64,000 nucleotides of DNA from Chloroflexota bacterium. GTDB taxonomy: Bacteria > Chloroflexota > Anaerolineae > Aggregatilineales > UBA2796. The notes under the pieces were generated by a model that made no database searches, was not told the DNA's origin, and saw nothing but the letters and a program-made list of their open reading frames with translations. Every line of letters begins with the position of its first letter. Position 1 is the stretch's first letter. The stretch lies in the NCBI GenBank assembly GCA_021325095.1, contig JAJPHV010000088.1:1-64000 (forward strand), read 5' to 3'. A program made the translations under genes and the position numbers. Positions 34,285 to 42,600 of this stretch are shown here, piece by piece.

Positions 34285-35277
34285 TCAGGCTTTGCCGACC
34301 CGCTCCAACTGCGCGCGATTGACGACGGAGTGGGGTGGCCTGCCCTGCAACACATCGACTACGTTGCGAGCAGCGTCGCGCCGCAGTTGCACCAACGACT
34401 CCGCCGACCAGCTTGAGAGGTGTGGCGTGAAGATCACGTTATCCAGTTTGAGCAGAGGATCATCGGCAGCGGGCGGCTCTTTGTCCAGCACGTCCAGCGC
34501 GGCCCCCGCGATCCTCTGAGTGGTCAGGGCCTCGTGCAGCGCAGCCTGGTCAACAATCGGCCCGCGCGCCATGTTGATCAGGAAGGCCGTCGGTTTCATC
34601 CGTTCAAACTGCGCCCGCCCGATCAGGTGGCGGGTTTCGTCGTTTAGCGGGCAGTGGATCGAGACATAATCCGCCCCAGCGAGCAGAGCGTCCAGGCTGA
34701 CCAGTTCGACGCCCAGTTCGGCGGCGCGCGGCGCTGCCAGGTAAGGATCATGGGCGATGATCTGGAGTCCGAAGGGCCGGGCCTTTTCGACCACCGCCCG
34801 CCCAATGTTGCCCAGGCCAATGACTCCCAACACCTGCCGCGACAGGCGCACAGGCGTGCCACCCGGCGGGTTAGCCCAGTGCCCCGCCCGGACGTGAAGG
34901 TGCTGGGGAAGCAGGCGGCGGTTGAGCATCAGCAGAAATCCGAGCGTGTGCGTGCTGACTTCCTCAATGCAGAAATCCGGGACGTTGCAGACCGGGATGC
35001 CGTACTCGGCGGCGGCGGCCAGATCGATCATGTCTACGCCGATTCCATAGCGGGAAATGACCCTGCATCGCTCAAGCCGGGCGATGACCTCGCGCGTGAT
35101 TCTGGCCCATTGCACGATCAGGGCATCGGCGTCCGCCACGTGCGGGAGGAGTTCCTGTGCCGAGGACGCATTCAGGCGCACCAGTTCCATGTCCAGCCCG
35201 GAGGCACGCAGTTCCTGTGCCTCGACCTCATTTTCCGGCGAACCGAAATCGGTAATCACCACTTTGAACTGTGCCAT
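34285..35277 (-). CDS. D-isomer-specific 2-hydroxyacid dehydrogenase
   Basis: A 330-residue NAD-dependent dehydrogenase of the D-2-hydroxyacid type, closest in pattern to C-terminal-binding-protein or phosphoglycerate-dehydrogenase-like enzymes. Seen: the nucleotide loop VIGLGNIGRAVVEKARPFG, NMARGPIVD with catalytic Arg, DVLDKEPPA with catalytic Glu, and TPHLSSWSAES with catalytic His. It is the last gene of the run with an SDR enzyme, an Ldh-type dehydrogenase and a GntR regulator, so a sugar acid or 2-hydroxy acid is the likely substrate. Confidence 0.9.
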   Translation of the reverse strand: MAQFKVVITDFGSPENEVEAQELRASGLDMELVRLNASSAQELLPHVADADALIVQWARITREVIARLERCRVISRYGIGVDMIDLAAAAEYGIPVCNVPDFCIEEVSTHTLGFLLMLNRRLLPQHLHVRAGHWANPPGGTPVRLSRQVLGVIGLGNIGRAVVEKARPFGLQIIAHDPYLAAPRAAELGVELVSLDALLAGADYVSIHCPLNDETRHLIGRAQFERMKPTAFLINMARGPIVDQAALHEALTTQRIAGAALDVLDKEPPAADDPLLKLDNVIFTPHLSSWSAESLVQLRRDAARNVVDVLQGRPPHSVVNRAQLERVGKA

Positions 35278-35313
35278 TCACGGCTCCTGTGTGAGTCGTC
35301 GTACCTGTTAGGC

Positions 35314-36132
35314 TTACATGCGCTGTTCGCGCAGCGCTTGGGGGCCGGGGGTTCCTCCGGCATTCATCGCCAGATTGCCGCCGTCCATCGGGATCAGTGC
35401 GCCGCTGATCCAGGCCGACGCATCCGAGGCCAGGAAGATCGCCAACCCTTTGATGTCGTCCGGGCGGCCCAGGCGGCCCATCGGAATGCCCCGCAAGAAG
35501 TTGCCTTCCAGGTCCGGATCAGCCCGCATCCGCTCTGCCAGACCCGGATTGGTGACCTGCGCGGGCAGGATGGCGTTGACGCGCACGCCCCGGCCACTCC
35601 ACTCGGTACTGAGTTCGCGCGTCATCTGGGCCACGCCGCCCATGCCTACGCTGTACGGGAAGTTGCCGCGTCCCAGGGCCGTGACCCCGCCGATGGAACA
35701 AATGTTGATGATGCTGCCTTTGCCCACTGCCAGCATCCGCCGTCCGGCTTCCTGGCAGCAGCAGAATCGCGCCACGACCAGCCCGTACACAATCTTCTGC
35801 ATCACCTCCAGCGAGAGGTCTTCGGGGCGTGCCAGTTCCCCCGGCCCGGCCACGTTGCCCAGCACGTCGATCCGCCCGAATTCGCTGTCCAGCCGACGGA
35901 ACATGGCGCGAACCTGCTCGACGTTGGTCACGTCGCAAACGTGCGGGATGGCTTTGCGCCCCAGGCGATTGATTTCCTCGGCAGTGGCCCGGACGCCCGC
36001 CTCGTTCAGGTCGCAGATCAGCAGGTCTGCGCCCACCTCGGCAAAGGCGATTGCCATCGAGCGCCCCATGCCCTGCGCCGCCCCGGAAACGAGGGCGACC
36101 CGCCCGCTGAGATCAAATAAGGGATGAGTCAT
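35314..36132 (-). CDS. Short-chain dehydrogenase lacking the catalytic lysine
   Basis: A classical SDR protein of 272 residues: SGAAQGMGRSMA nucleotide loop near residues 16-27, CDVTN, NVAG, and an active-site segment with Ser in ICSIGGV and Tyr in NFPYSVGMGGV. The fourth residue after the Tyr, always Lys in active SDRs (YxxxK), is Met here; the codon is ATG where AAG is expected. The C-terminal SDASAWISGALIPMDGG is normal. Its neighbours are sugar acid oxidoreductases. It may be inactive, regulatory, or use another residue. The gene is the third in the GntR-led run, 24 bases from the Ldh gene. Confidence 0.85.
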   Translation of the reverse strand: MTHPLFDLSGRVALVSGAAQGMGRSMAIAFAEVGADLLICDLNEAGVRATAEEINRLGRKAIPHVCDVTNVEQVRAMFRRLDSEFGRIDVLGNVAGPGELARPEDLSLEVMQKIVYGLVVARFCCCQEAGRRMLAVGKGSIINICSIGGVTALGRGNFPYSVGMGGVAQMTRELSTEWSGRGVRVNAILPAQVTNPGLAERMRADPDLEGNFLRGIPMGRLGRPDDIKGLAIFLASDASAWISGALIPMDGGNLAMNAGGTPGPQALREQRM

Positions 36133-36156
36133 GATGCCCTGTCCTTCGTGGTTAGC

Positions 36157-37311
36157 TCAATGAGGTGAGACGGCCAGACCCACGTCTTCGGCCAGCCCGC
36201 GCAAACTCTCCATCACGTCCGGCGGCAGCACCATGCCGTGCTGCAAGGCTGCTTCTCGCCTTTCCCATTCCATTTCGCCGGGCACGAAAACACGCTCGGC
36301 GTCCCTGGCTTTGGGAGCAGCGTGGATATACCGGATCAGCCCGTCCATCCGCGCCTGGAAGCTGGCGAGGGGCATCAGCGCCGCGACGTTGATGGCGATG
36401 AACGTCTGCCCCTGGTTCACCGGCTCATCCGTTGCACCCGGCGTCAGGCCGGGAACCCAACTCGGCTGTTCCATCGCAATCGCAGCGCCGGTCAGCACGC
36501 CGCACAGCACCTCGATCAGCAGCGCCAGCCCATACCCTTTGTGCCCCGCCATCGGCACCAACGCGCCCAACTGCGGAAACCCGGATGGATCGGTGGTCGG
36601 CATACCCTCGGCATCGACAATCCAGCCCTCCGGGATCGGCTGGCCGAGGGCTTTGGCACGGATCACTTTGTTAGCAGCCGTTGCGCTGGTCGCAATGTCC
36701 AGAAAAACGGGCTTTTCTTCCCCGCAGGGAATGGCATAGGCCAGCGGGTTGGTTCCCAGCACACGCCCGCGCGAACCCGGCACGGCAACCAGCGGATCGG
36801 CATTGCACATCGCCAACCCGATCATGTTTTGTTCGGCGGCCAGGTTGGCGTAGTAGCCTGCTGCGCCGAAGTGACTGGTGTGAATGACTGAGACGTAGCC
36901 AATGCCTGCGCGGCGCGCTTTGTCAATCGCCAGCATCATTGCCCGATGTGCGGTCACGGGCGGCATGGCATTGTGGCCGTCGATGAGCGCAAACGCAGGG
37001 CCATCCTTGACAACTTCTGCTACGGCCATTGCGTCGAGCCGCCCAATCGTGAAATTCTTCAACAGACTGCGCAATTGCCGCGTCCCGTGCGTATGTACAC
37101 CCCAGGTATCATTCGTCACAAAAATCCGGGCCGAGAGACGCGCATCCTCCTCGCGCAGCCCGTAGCGGCACATGGCCTCCACACAGAAGGCTTCCAGGTC
37201 AGCGGGAAAGACCTTCCCGCTGGAAAGAAGAAGCGAATTGTCCACTGGCCGGTCTCGCTTGCGTTTGAAGTAAAAAGGCACTTTTCTGACAATCGACAAA
37301 CTGCCGTGCAT
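36157..37311 (-). CDS. Ldh-family (malate/L-sulfolactate/L-lactate type) dehydrogenase
   Basis: A 384-residue NAD(P)-dependent 2-hydroxyacid dehydrogenase of the YlbC/ComC/YiaK family. Seen: TWGVHTHGTRQL, the VSVIHTSHFGAAGYYA active-site His, LGTNPLAYAIPCGEEKPV and GHKGYGLALLIEVLCGVL, all characteristic. The first 22 residues are unusual and basic; an in-frame GTG at 37245 could be the real start but has no good ribosome binding site. The family oxidises malate, ureidoglycolate, 2,3-diketogulonate or sulfolactate; the substrate here is open. Encoded just downstream of the GntR regulator. Confidence 0.88.
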   Translation of the reverse strand: MHGSLSIVRKVPFYFKRKRDRPVDNSLLLSSGKVFPADLEAFCVEAMCRYGLREEDARLSARIFVTNDTWGVHTHGTRQLRSLLKNFTIGRLDAMAVAEVVKDGPAFALIDGHNAMPPVTAHRAMMLAIDKARRAGIGYVSVIHTSHFGAAGYYANLAAEQNMIGLAMCNADPLVAVPGSRGRVLGTNPLAYAIPCGEEKPVFLDIATSATAANKVIRAKALGQPIPEGWIVDAEGMPTTDPSGFPQLGALVPMAGHKGYGLALLIEVLCGVLTGAAIAMEQPSWVPGLTPGATDEPVNQGQTFIAINVAALMPLASFQARMDGLIRYIHAAPKARDAERVFVPGEMEWERREAALQHGMVLPPDVMESLRGLAEDVGLAVSPH

Positions 37312-37347
37312 CCCGATGCGGCAATCTATCGTCGTTCTACTGACTCG

Positions 37348-38082
37348 CTACGGCGCATAACTCTTGATGATGCGATCATAGGCCGCCTTGATGTGCTGTT
37401 CAATACACTGCACGGCCTGGTTTTCGTCGCCGGAGCGCAGGATGTTGATAATGTTCTGGTGGCCGACCATCTGTACAGCGAAGTCGGGATGGGCTACGTT
37501 GCGACTGAGTAAGAAGATGTAAATCTGCGGGCGCAGGTCAGCCCAGCAGGCTTGCAGGCGCTTGTGGCGACTGGCCTGGTAGAGCAAATCATGGAATTGC
37601 AGGTCAAGATCGGCGGCGTCCTTCTCGCTGATGCCGCGCTGTACCTGGTCAACCATCGTCTGGACAAGGCGCTGCATCCTGTCGTAGTCCGCTGGAGTGG
37701 CGTTGCGGATCGCATACTGGACGGCCAGTCGTTCCAGCGCCAGGCGTAGGCTGTACACTTCTTCAAAATCTTGCCGGGTCAGGCGTGCCACCACTGCCGT
37801 CCGGTTGGGGCGCATCATGACCAGCCCTTCCCGTTCGAGCTGCGCCAGCGCCTCCCGGATCGGCCCACGACTGACGTGGAAGAACTCGGCCAGCATCGTT
37901 TCACGCAGTTGCTCGCCCGGCGCAAACTGGCTGTGCAGGATAGCTTCCCGAAGCTGCTCAACGACTTTTTGCGCCAGCGACTCGCGCGCGGGCGGCGAAA
38001 ACACACTCGTCAGGTCGCGTTCAGGCCCCGATAGCTCGGCTCCTGAAAGGATCGGCGGTCTGGAACCGCGTTTGTTAGTCAT
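37348..38082 (-). CDS. GntR/FadR-type transcription regulator
   Basis: A 244-residue repressor. The N-terminal winged helix (ESLAQKVVEQLREAILHSQFAPGEQLRE, then HVSRGPIREALAQLEREGLV) is the GntR DNA-binding domain; the C-terminal FCD domain (LTRQDFEEVYSLRLALERLA, DLQFHDLLYQAS, QCIEQHIKAAYDRI) senses a carboxylic acid, with a metal-binding His. The start is set at ATG 38082; the frame extends to 38214 without a better start. It is co-oriented with the three dehydrogenases downstream and probably controls them. The palindrome TGTTAACA at 38112-38119 is a candidate operator. Confidence 0.88.
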   Translation of the reverse strand: MTNKRGSRPPILSGAELSGPERDLTSVFSPPARESLAQKVVEQLREAILHSQFAPGEQLRETMLAEFFHVSRGPIREALAQLEREGLVMMRPNRTAVVARLTRQDFEEVYSLRLALERLAVQYAIRNATPADYDRMQRLVQTMVDQVQRGISEKDAADLDLQFHDLLYQASRHKRLQACWADLRPQIYIFLLSRNVAHPDFAVQMVGHQNIINILRSGDENQAVQCIEQHIKAAYDRIIKSYAP

Positions 38083-38513
38083 GGCATCGTCAAGATTGGT
38101 AAACTGTAGACTGTTAACAATAAGAACTGTATCCGCAAGTTGGGCTTTTGTCAATGGGCCAGTCCTCTGGTGATCAGCCAGAAGTGGCGAGGAGATTGAG
38201 AAGTGCTGCTCCATGAGGCCCGGTTAGGGTGTGAACCCAAACCAAGCGCAAAGACAGAACCATGCTAAACACACCGCACAGCGACGGGTTGCCGGTGGTC
38301 GAATTGAGGGAAAGCGCCGAGCAGTATTTGGAAGCGCTGTTGAGGCAGCTACCCGAGAAATGGCTGCGCGCAATGAGCGTGCTGATGGTGTTGGGGATTT
38401 TGGCGAACCACTCGCCTCTCATCACCCCCAGGGCACGTGGCGTGCGAGATGGTCGTTACTACATTCTGGATATGGCGCGGCGGACTTGCCCTGTCAACAC
38501 GCAAGCGACAACA
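38083..38513. other. Spacer of about 430 bases between divergent or unrelated genes
   Basis: Contains the TGTTAACA palindrome (38112-38119) just upstream of the GntR gene, a probable self-regulation site. Further on (38262 to about 38500, plus strand) a frame with protein-like composition (LPVVELRESAEQYLEALLRQ, then EKWLRAMSVLMVLGILANHS) runs into the end of the cysteine desulfurase gene; it has no ribosome binding site and no recognised family and is best viewed as a gene remnant. Confidence 0.35.
38112..38119 (-). promoter_or_regulatory. Candidate GntR operator
   Basis: The palindrome TGTTAACA, within CTGTTAACAA, lies 30 bases upstream of the GntR start codon. GntR/FadR proteins often bind short T-N-G-T...A-C-N-A palindromes in their own promoters. 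The match is only partial, so this is an inference. Confidence 0.35.
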
Positions 38514-39920
38514 CTACAGCCTGAAATACTGGCTCAGGTCGGGCGACCACCCTGCGGCATTGTATTCGCCGGAGCGGGTGTCCTGCTCGTATCGCCCGGC
38601 AATTTTCCCCTGCGCGATGGCCGTCAACGCCTGCACCAGAGCCTCTACTTCATCGGTGGTGTTGTACATGCCGAAGCTGATGCGCACCAGGCCCGGCATG
38701 TGGCGGCGGTTGTGCGCGAGGATGTCGGCCCGCACCTGCATCGCGTCTGCCGCCGAAACGCCCATCAGGTGAATCAGGTAGGGGTGTGCGCAGAAGCAGC
38801 CGTGACGGACGCCGATGCCCCATTCTGTGCCCAGAATCGCTGCCACCAGGAAATGTGACAGATCGCCTACGTTGAACGGGATCACACCCAGGCGGCTCGC
38901 CGCACGGCGCGGATCGGGATCGCCGTAAATCTCCAATCCCTCTACGTTCAGCAGGCGCTCCAGGGCATAGGCGGTCAGGTCGGCCTCGTGGCGGGCAATA
39001 GCCTCCATACCGATAGTGCGCAGCGCCTTAATGGCGGCAGCCAGCGCCACCGCGCCCACCACGTTCGGCGAACCCGCCTCCTCCCGATCCGGCGGCTCCG
39101 CCCATTCGACGGTCTCCTGCGTCACAAACTCAATCGTGCCGCCGCCCCGGTATTCTGGCTCCCCGTGCTCGAACGTGTCGCGCCGCCCGATCAACGCGCC
39201 TGTGCCAAAGGGCGCATACATCTTGTGCGCCGACAGCGCGACGTAATCCAGGTGTGCTGGATCGTCCAGCGGCCCGATGTTGATGGCCCGGTGCGGCGCA
39301 AGCTGCGCACAGTCGATCAGGATTTGTGCGCCGGCAGCGTGCGCTTTGCGGGCCAGCTGGTGAATGTCCGGCAGATGGCCCGTCACGTTCGACGCGCCCG
39401 TCACCGCAACCAATTTCACACGGCCCTTGTGCTGCGCCAGCCGCCGGTCAAAATCGTCCTCGTCCAGCCGTCCCAACTCGTCGGCAGCAATGTGCTCTAC
39501 GCGGGCGCGGCCCCGCCAGGGCAAATCGTTGCTGTGGTGTTCCAGCAGCGACACCAGTACCACATCGTCTTGGGTCAGCGGGAAACGATACGCCAGCTTA
39601 TTGATGGCTTCCGACGTATTCTTGCCGAAAATCACCACATGGGTCTGCGGATCGGCTCCCACGAAATCGCCGACGATCCGGCGAGCGTCGTCGTAGGCCT
39701 GGGTCGCCACGCGGCTTTTGAAGCCTGTTCCCCGGTGGACAGACGAATACCAGTCCATGAAACTGTTCACCGTGTCCAGCACATCGCGCAGCGCGGGCGT
39801 GCTGGCGGCGTTATCCAGGTTGATGTAGGTGCGCTGGCGGCCATCGAGCAGCGGAACCTGCTGCCCAATGCCGACGATCCGTTCCCGGATGTTTGTGATT
39901 TCGGAGATCGTGTTGTGCAT
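38514..39920 (-). CDS. PLP-dependent class V aminotransferase (cysteine desulfurase-like)
   Basis: A 468-residue fold-type I PLP enzyme of the SufS/CsdA/IscS branch. Seen: YINLDNAASTPALRDVLD near the start, VIFGKNTSEAINKLA, LLEHHSNDLPW (His stacking on PLP), LIDCAQLAPH, and the Schiff-base lysine in ALSAHKMYAPFGTGAL. The catalytic-cysteine loop reads GVRHGCFCAHPYL. These match cysteine desulfurases or desulfurase-like enzymes that mobilise sulfur. Start at ATG 39920; an ATG at 39944 is also in frame. It stands alone here, with no SufU/IscU partner, and is divergent from the DUF2249 pair. Confidence 0.87.
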   Translation of the reverse strand: MHNTISEITNIRERIVGIGQQVPLLDGRQRTYINLDNAASTPALRDVLDTVNSFMDWYSSVHRGTGFKSRVATQAYDDARRIVGDFVGADPQTHVVIFGKNTSEAINKLAYRFPLTQDDVVLVSLLEHHSNDLPWRGRARVEHIAADELGRLDEDDFDRRLAQHKGRVKLVAVTGASNVTGHLPDIHQLARKAHAAGAQILIDCAQLAPHRAINIGPLDDPAHLDYVALSAHKMYAPFGTGALIGRRDTFEHGEPEYRGGGTIEFVTQETVEWAEPPDREEAGSPNVVGAVALAAAIKALRTIGMEAIARHEADLTAYALERLLNVEGLEIYGDPDPRRAASRLGVIPFNVGDLSHFLVAAILGTEWGIGVRHGCFCAHPYLIHLMGVSAADAMQVRADILAHNRRHMPGLVRISFGMYNTTDEVEALVQALTAIAQGKIAGRYEQDTRSGEYNAAGWSPDLSQYFRL

Positions 39921-40124
39921 GGCCGTTTCTCGCTTGAATTCCATCCTGCTGGCAATTGTAACATGGTGCGCAACGGCGGGTGGGTCAGCATCGTGGGCAT
40001 CCCAGTGGAAGGCTTCATCACGCTCAATGCGTTGGTCACGCGGCGCAAGGGCCTGACTATCAAGATGTCGTGCCGATTTTCTCACCCTCTGCTCCGTGGG
40101 CCGAGGGTGATAAAAACCACCTTC

Positions 40125-40138
40125 TTGATCTGCATCAA
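40125..40138 (+). promoter_or_regulatory. FNR/DNR-type binding site
   Basis: TTGAT-CTGC-ATCAA is a perfect match to the Crp/FNR-family box TTGAT-N4-ATCAA. Its centre is at 40131.5. A -10-like TACTAT at 40161-40166 predicts transcription from about 40173, placing the box at -41.5, the standard position for activation by FNR-type proteins. It would activate the DUF2249 and membrane protein genes under oxygen limitation or nitric oxide. Confidence 0.72.
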
Positions 40139-40160
40139 AGACTTCTCCCCATGCGCGGAC

Positions 40161-40166
40161 TACTAT
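40161..40166 (+). promoter_or_regulatory. -10 box of the FNR-controlled promoter
   Basis: TACTAT, followed by a start near 40173. The ATG of DUF2249 is at 40203, leaving a leader of about 30 bases containing GAGGAG at 40187-40192. Confidence 0.55.
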
Positions 40167-40202
40167 GCAAACTAAATGCCGACTTGTGAGGAGTCTGATC
40201 CG

Positions 40203-40436
40203 ATGGCTACCCTGGACGTGCGCGAATTACCCCCGGCTCGCCGCCATTCCGTAATCTTCGAGACATTTGAAGCGCTGCAACCCGGCCAGTCCTTCACCCT
40301 GCTCAACGATCACGATCCGAAGCCGCTGTATTACCATTTCACCATCGAGCAAAAGGGCCGCTTCACCTGGCAATACCTGGAACAGGGACCAACGCTGTGG
40401 AGCGTGCAGATCGGGAAGCCGGAAAGCGTCCGATGA
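40203..40436 (+). CDS. DUF2249 protein
   Basis: A 77-residue domain of the DUF2249 family (TusA-like fold): LDVRELPPARRHSVIFETFEAL, LQPGQSFTLLNDHDPKPLYYHF and a C-terminal W-Q-Y-L-E-Q-G-P-x-x-W. This family is found alone or fused to hemerythrin domains in anaerobes and denitrifiers, and is linked by context to nitric oxide response; activity is unknown. The start at ATG 40203 follows GAGGAG; a start at 40176 lacks a ribosome binding site. The stop overlaps the next start as ATGA, so the two are translationally coupled. Confidence 0.85.
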   Translation: MATLDVRELPPARRHSVIFETFEALQPGQSFTLLNDHDPKPLYYHFTIEQKGRFTWQYLEQGPTLWSVQIGKPESVR

Positions 40437-41581
40437 ACCATGAACCCGGCGCGGCGTGGCTGAAAGTGCCCCGCGCGGTGCTCCTGGCAGTGGCACTGCT
40501 GGTGCTGCTCACGGCCATGTGGGCCGGGCTGATCCGCATGGGTTGGGTGCTGCCCCCGATCCAGCCCATGCTGCCTGCACTGCATGGGCCGCTCATGGTG
40601 TGCGGCTTCCTGGGCGTGCTGCTCTCACTGGAACGGGCCGTCGCCCTGTCAGCCCCGCTGAAGCCAGGGGAGCGTCCCGCTCGCCGCTACTATCTCTCGC
40701 CGCTGCTGACTGCGCTGGGCAGCCTGGCTTTGCTGGTCGGCGTGGCGGACTGGCCGGGGCCGCTGCTCATCACGCTCGGCAGTGTGGGCCTGGTGCTGGT
40801 CTTCGTCGTCATCATCCGACGGCAGCCCACTCTTTTCACAGTGGTGATGGGTCTCGGCGCGCTGACGTGGCTGGTCGGCAACGTGCTGTGGCTGTCCGGG
40901 CAGCCGATTTTCAACGTCGTACTGTGGTGGGTTGGCTTTCCACTGCTGACCGTCGCCGGGGAACGGCTCGAACTTTCACGTCTGTTCAAGCTGTCCGTCT
41001 TCAGCCGGGCGACGTTCCTGGCCGCATCGACGGTCTTTCTGGCCGGGGCGGCCCTGCTGCCTGTTGACCGCGATCTGGGGACGCGGCTGGCGGGCCTGGG
41101 CGAACTGGCCCTGGCGCTGTGGCTGATTCGCTGCGATATGGCGGGGCGCACCGTGCGGCGAACCGGCCTGACGCGCTACATTGCTATCTGTCTGCTGCTG
41201 GGTTATGGCTGGTTGGGCGTCGGTGGCGCAGTGAGCATTGTCCAGGGCGGTGTGCTGGCCGGGCCAGCCTACGACGCCATGCTGCACACGCTGTTCGTCG
41301 GCTTCGCCATGTCCATGATCTTCGGCCATGCGCCGATCATCCTGCCCGCCATCCTGGGTATTCCGGTCAGCTACCGGGCTGCCTACTACGCGCACCTGGG
41401 GCTGCTGCACGCTTCGATGCTGCTGCGCATCTGGGGCGATCTGGCAGGCGACCTCACGCTTCGGCAGTGGGGCGGCATGTTGAACGTGATCGCGCTGCTG
41501 CTGTTCATGGCGAACACGGCCTACACCGTGCGGATCGCGCGCCAGCAGGCACAGCCCGCACCACTGCATCTTGCTTCCTGA
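40433..41581 (+). CDS. Polytopic membrane protein, NnrS-like
   Basis: A 382-residue protein with about ten to twelve transmembrane segments and conserved histidines placed in or near helices: LPALHGPLMVCGFLGVLLSL, YDAMLHTLFVGFAMSMIFGH, and YYAHLGLLHASMLLRI. This pattern resembles NnrS and heme-copper-like membrane proteins tied to nitric oxide metabolism; other features of NnrS cannot be confirmed by eye. The ATG at 40433 overlaps the DUF2249 stop. With the FNR box upstream, I propose a two-gene anaerobic or nitric oxide response operon. Longer frames to 40397 lack a ribosome binding site. Confidence 0.65.
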   Translation: MNHEPGAAWLKVPRAVLLAVALLVLLTAMWAGLIRMGWVLPPIQPMLPALHGPLMVCGFLGVLLSLERAVALSAPLKPGERPARRYYLSPLLTALGSLALLVGVADWPGPLLITLGSVGLVLVFVVIIRRQPTLFTVVMGLGALTWLVGNVLWLSGQPIFNVVLWWVGFPLLTVAGERLELSRLFKLSVFSRATFLAASTVFLAGAALLPVDRDLGTRLAGLGELALALWLIRCDMAGRTVRRTGLTRYIAICLLLGYGWLGVGGAVSIVQGGVLAGPAYDAMLHTLFVGFAMSMIFGHAPIILPAILGIPVSYRAAYYAHLGLLHASMLLRIWGDLAGDLTLRQWGGMLNVIALLLFMANTAYTVRIARQQAQPAPLHLAS

Positions 41582-41667
41582 CTCGCCACTTGCCCGTCGC
41601 TCTCCCCCTCTCTGCTTGCTTCACACTCCGACACTAACAGGAGTCGGGGAGCGGCGGGCCGAATGGA

Positions 41668-41716
41668 CCTCACCCCCAACCCCTCTCCACGCTGTGGAGA
41701 GGGGTTGGGGGTGAGG
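41668..41716. repeat. Perfect 23-bp hairpin copy of the palindromic repeat
   Basis: The left arm (41668-41690, CCTCACCCCCAACC...) and the right arm (41694-41716, ending ...GGGGGTGAGG) are perfectly complementary over 23 bases around a three-base loop. It lies between the convergent membrane protein and phosphatase genes. The base-perfect pairing suggests recent insertion or strong selection; a second, half copy follows at 41765-41787. Confidence 0.92.
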
Positions 41717-41764
41717 CGAAACGATGCCCAGGCTCGAAAGTGTCGGTGTCTGAACTCTACCTGC

Positions 41765-41787
41765 GGAGAGGGGGGCAGGGGGTGAGG
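41765..41787. repeat. Half copy of the palindromic repeat
   Basis: GGAGAGGGGGGCAGGGGGTGAGG, the right arm only, ending at the stop of the phosphatase gene. It is the same sequence as the right half of copies near 46.9 and 57.8 kb. Confidence 0.75.
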
Positions 41788-42600
41788 TTAGTGTTCTTCG
41801 CCCCATGTCACCTCCAACTCAATCCCGATGTGGTCGGACACGTAGACCAGCCGACGCCCACCTGGAACGGGCACTTTCTCCTCGAAGCACAGCCGCGCGG
41901 TGGCCCGGAAGTTGGGCAGTGTCGCCGGGCGCACCAGCGTAAAATCAATCGGCACAGCGTACCGCGCCGGGATGCCCCTCGGGGGCCGGAACGTCGGGCG
42001 TTTGTCGTGCGCCATCGGGTCGAACAGTCCCGTCATAGCCAGGAAATCACGGTACAACCAGCTTCCGCGCGGAATGTTAAAATCCCCGGCCACAATCAAG
42101 AGATTGTCCGGCGGCTGTCCGGCAATGACTTCGGCAAGCTGTTGCAGTTGCTGCCACTCGTACCGGGCATAGCGATTTTGCCGCCGCCAGTCGCCGCTGT
42201 AGTTGGCGTTGAGGTGCGTGTTCAAAACTGAAACGGGCACGCCTTCAACGGTCACCTGCGTCGTCAGCACACCCTTGTGCAGCACCCAATCGGCGACGGC
42301 GGGTGTGTACCACCGTCCGCGCTCCCGATAGAGCGTGAATTGACTCTGTTCGATGGTCAGCCGGGATAGCGTCAGCAATCCGCCCTTCGGCGCGTGGATA
42401 AACGGCACAAAGGCGTGCGCAGAATAGCTTGTACAGCCACGAACCAGCCGCCGGCGATGAGCATGGGATTGTACCTCTTGAAGGCAGACCACATGTGCCG
42501 TGCGCTGGTTGAGTTCGTTGGCAAGTGCCACCAGCCGCCGCCGTGTAAACGGGGTTGCCGCACCAAAGCAGTTGAGCGTGATCAACGAAAACACAGCCAT
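41788..42600 (-). CDS. Endonuclease/exonuclease/phosphatase family protein
   Basis: A 270-residue EEP-superfamily hydrolase (DNase I/exonuclease III/sphingomyelinase fold). Seen: the FSLITLNCFG strand with the conserved Asn, VVCLQEVQ with the metal Glu, VLNTHLNANY with catalytic His, VAGDFNIPRGSWL with Asp-Asn, and VSDHIGIELEV with the terminal Asp-His pair. All catalytic positions are present. Without further domains or context the substrate (DNA, phosphoinositide, sphingomyelin or other) cannot be told. No signal peptide. Confidence 0.87.
   Translation of the reverse strand: MAVFSLITLNCFGAATPFTRRRLVALANELNQRTAHVVCLQEVQSHAHRRRLVRGCTSYSAHAFVPFIHAPKGGLLTLSRLTIEQSQFTLYRERGRWYTPAVADWVLHKGVLTTQVTVEGVPVSVLNTHLNANYSGDWRRQNRYARYEWQQLQQLAEVIAGQPPDNLLIVAGDFNIPRGSWLYRDFLAMTGLFDPMAHDKRPTFRPPRGIPARYAVPIDFTLVRPATLPNFRATARLCFEEKVPVPGGRRLVYVSDHIGIELEVTWGEEH

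Noticed and set aside
38262-38858. A plus-strand gene of 198 codons between the GntR gene and the cysteine desulfurase
   Set aside because: The second half is the antisense of the desulfurase gene. Only the first 80 codons have protein-like composition and they lack a ribosome binding site and known family; kept only as a possible remnant.
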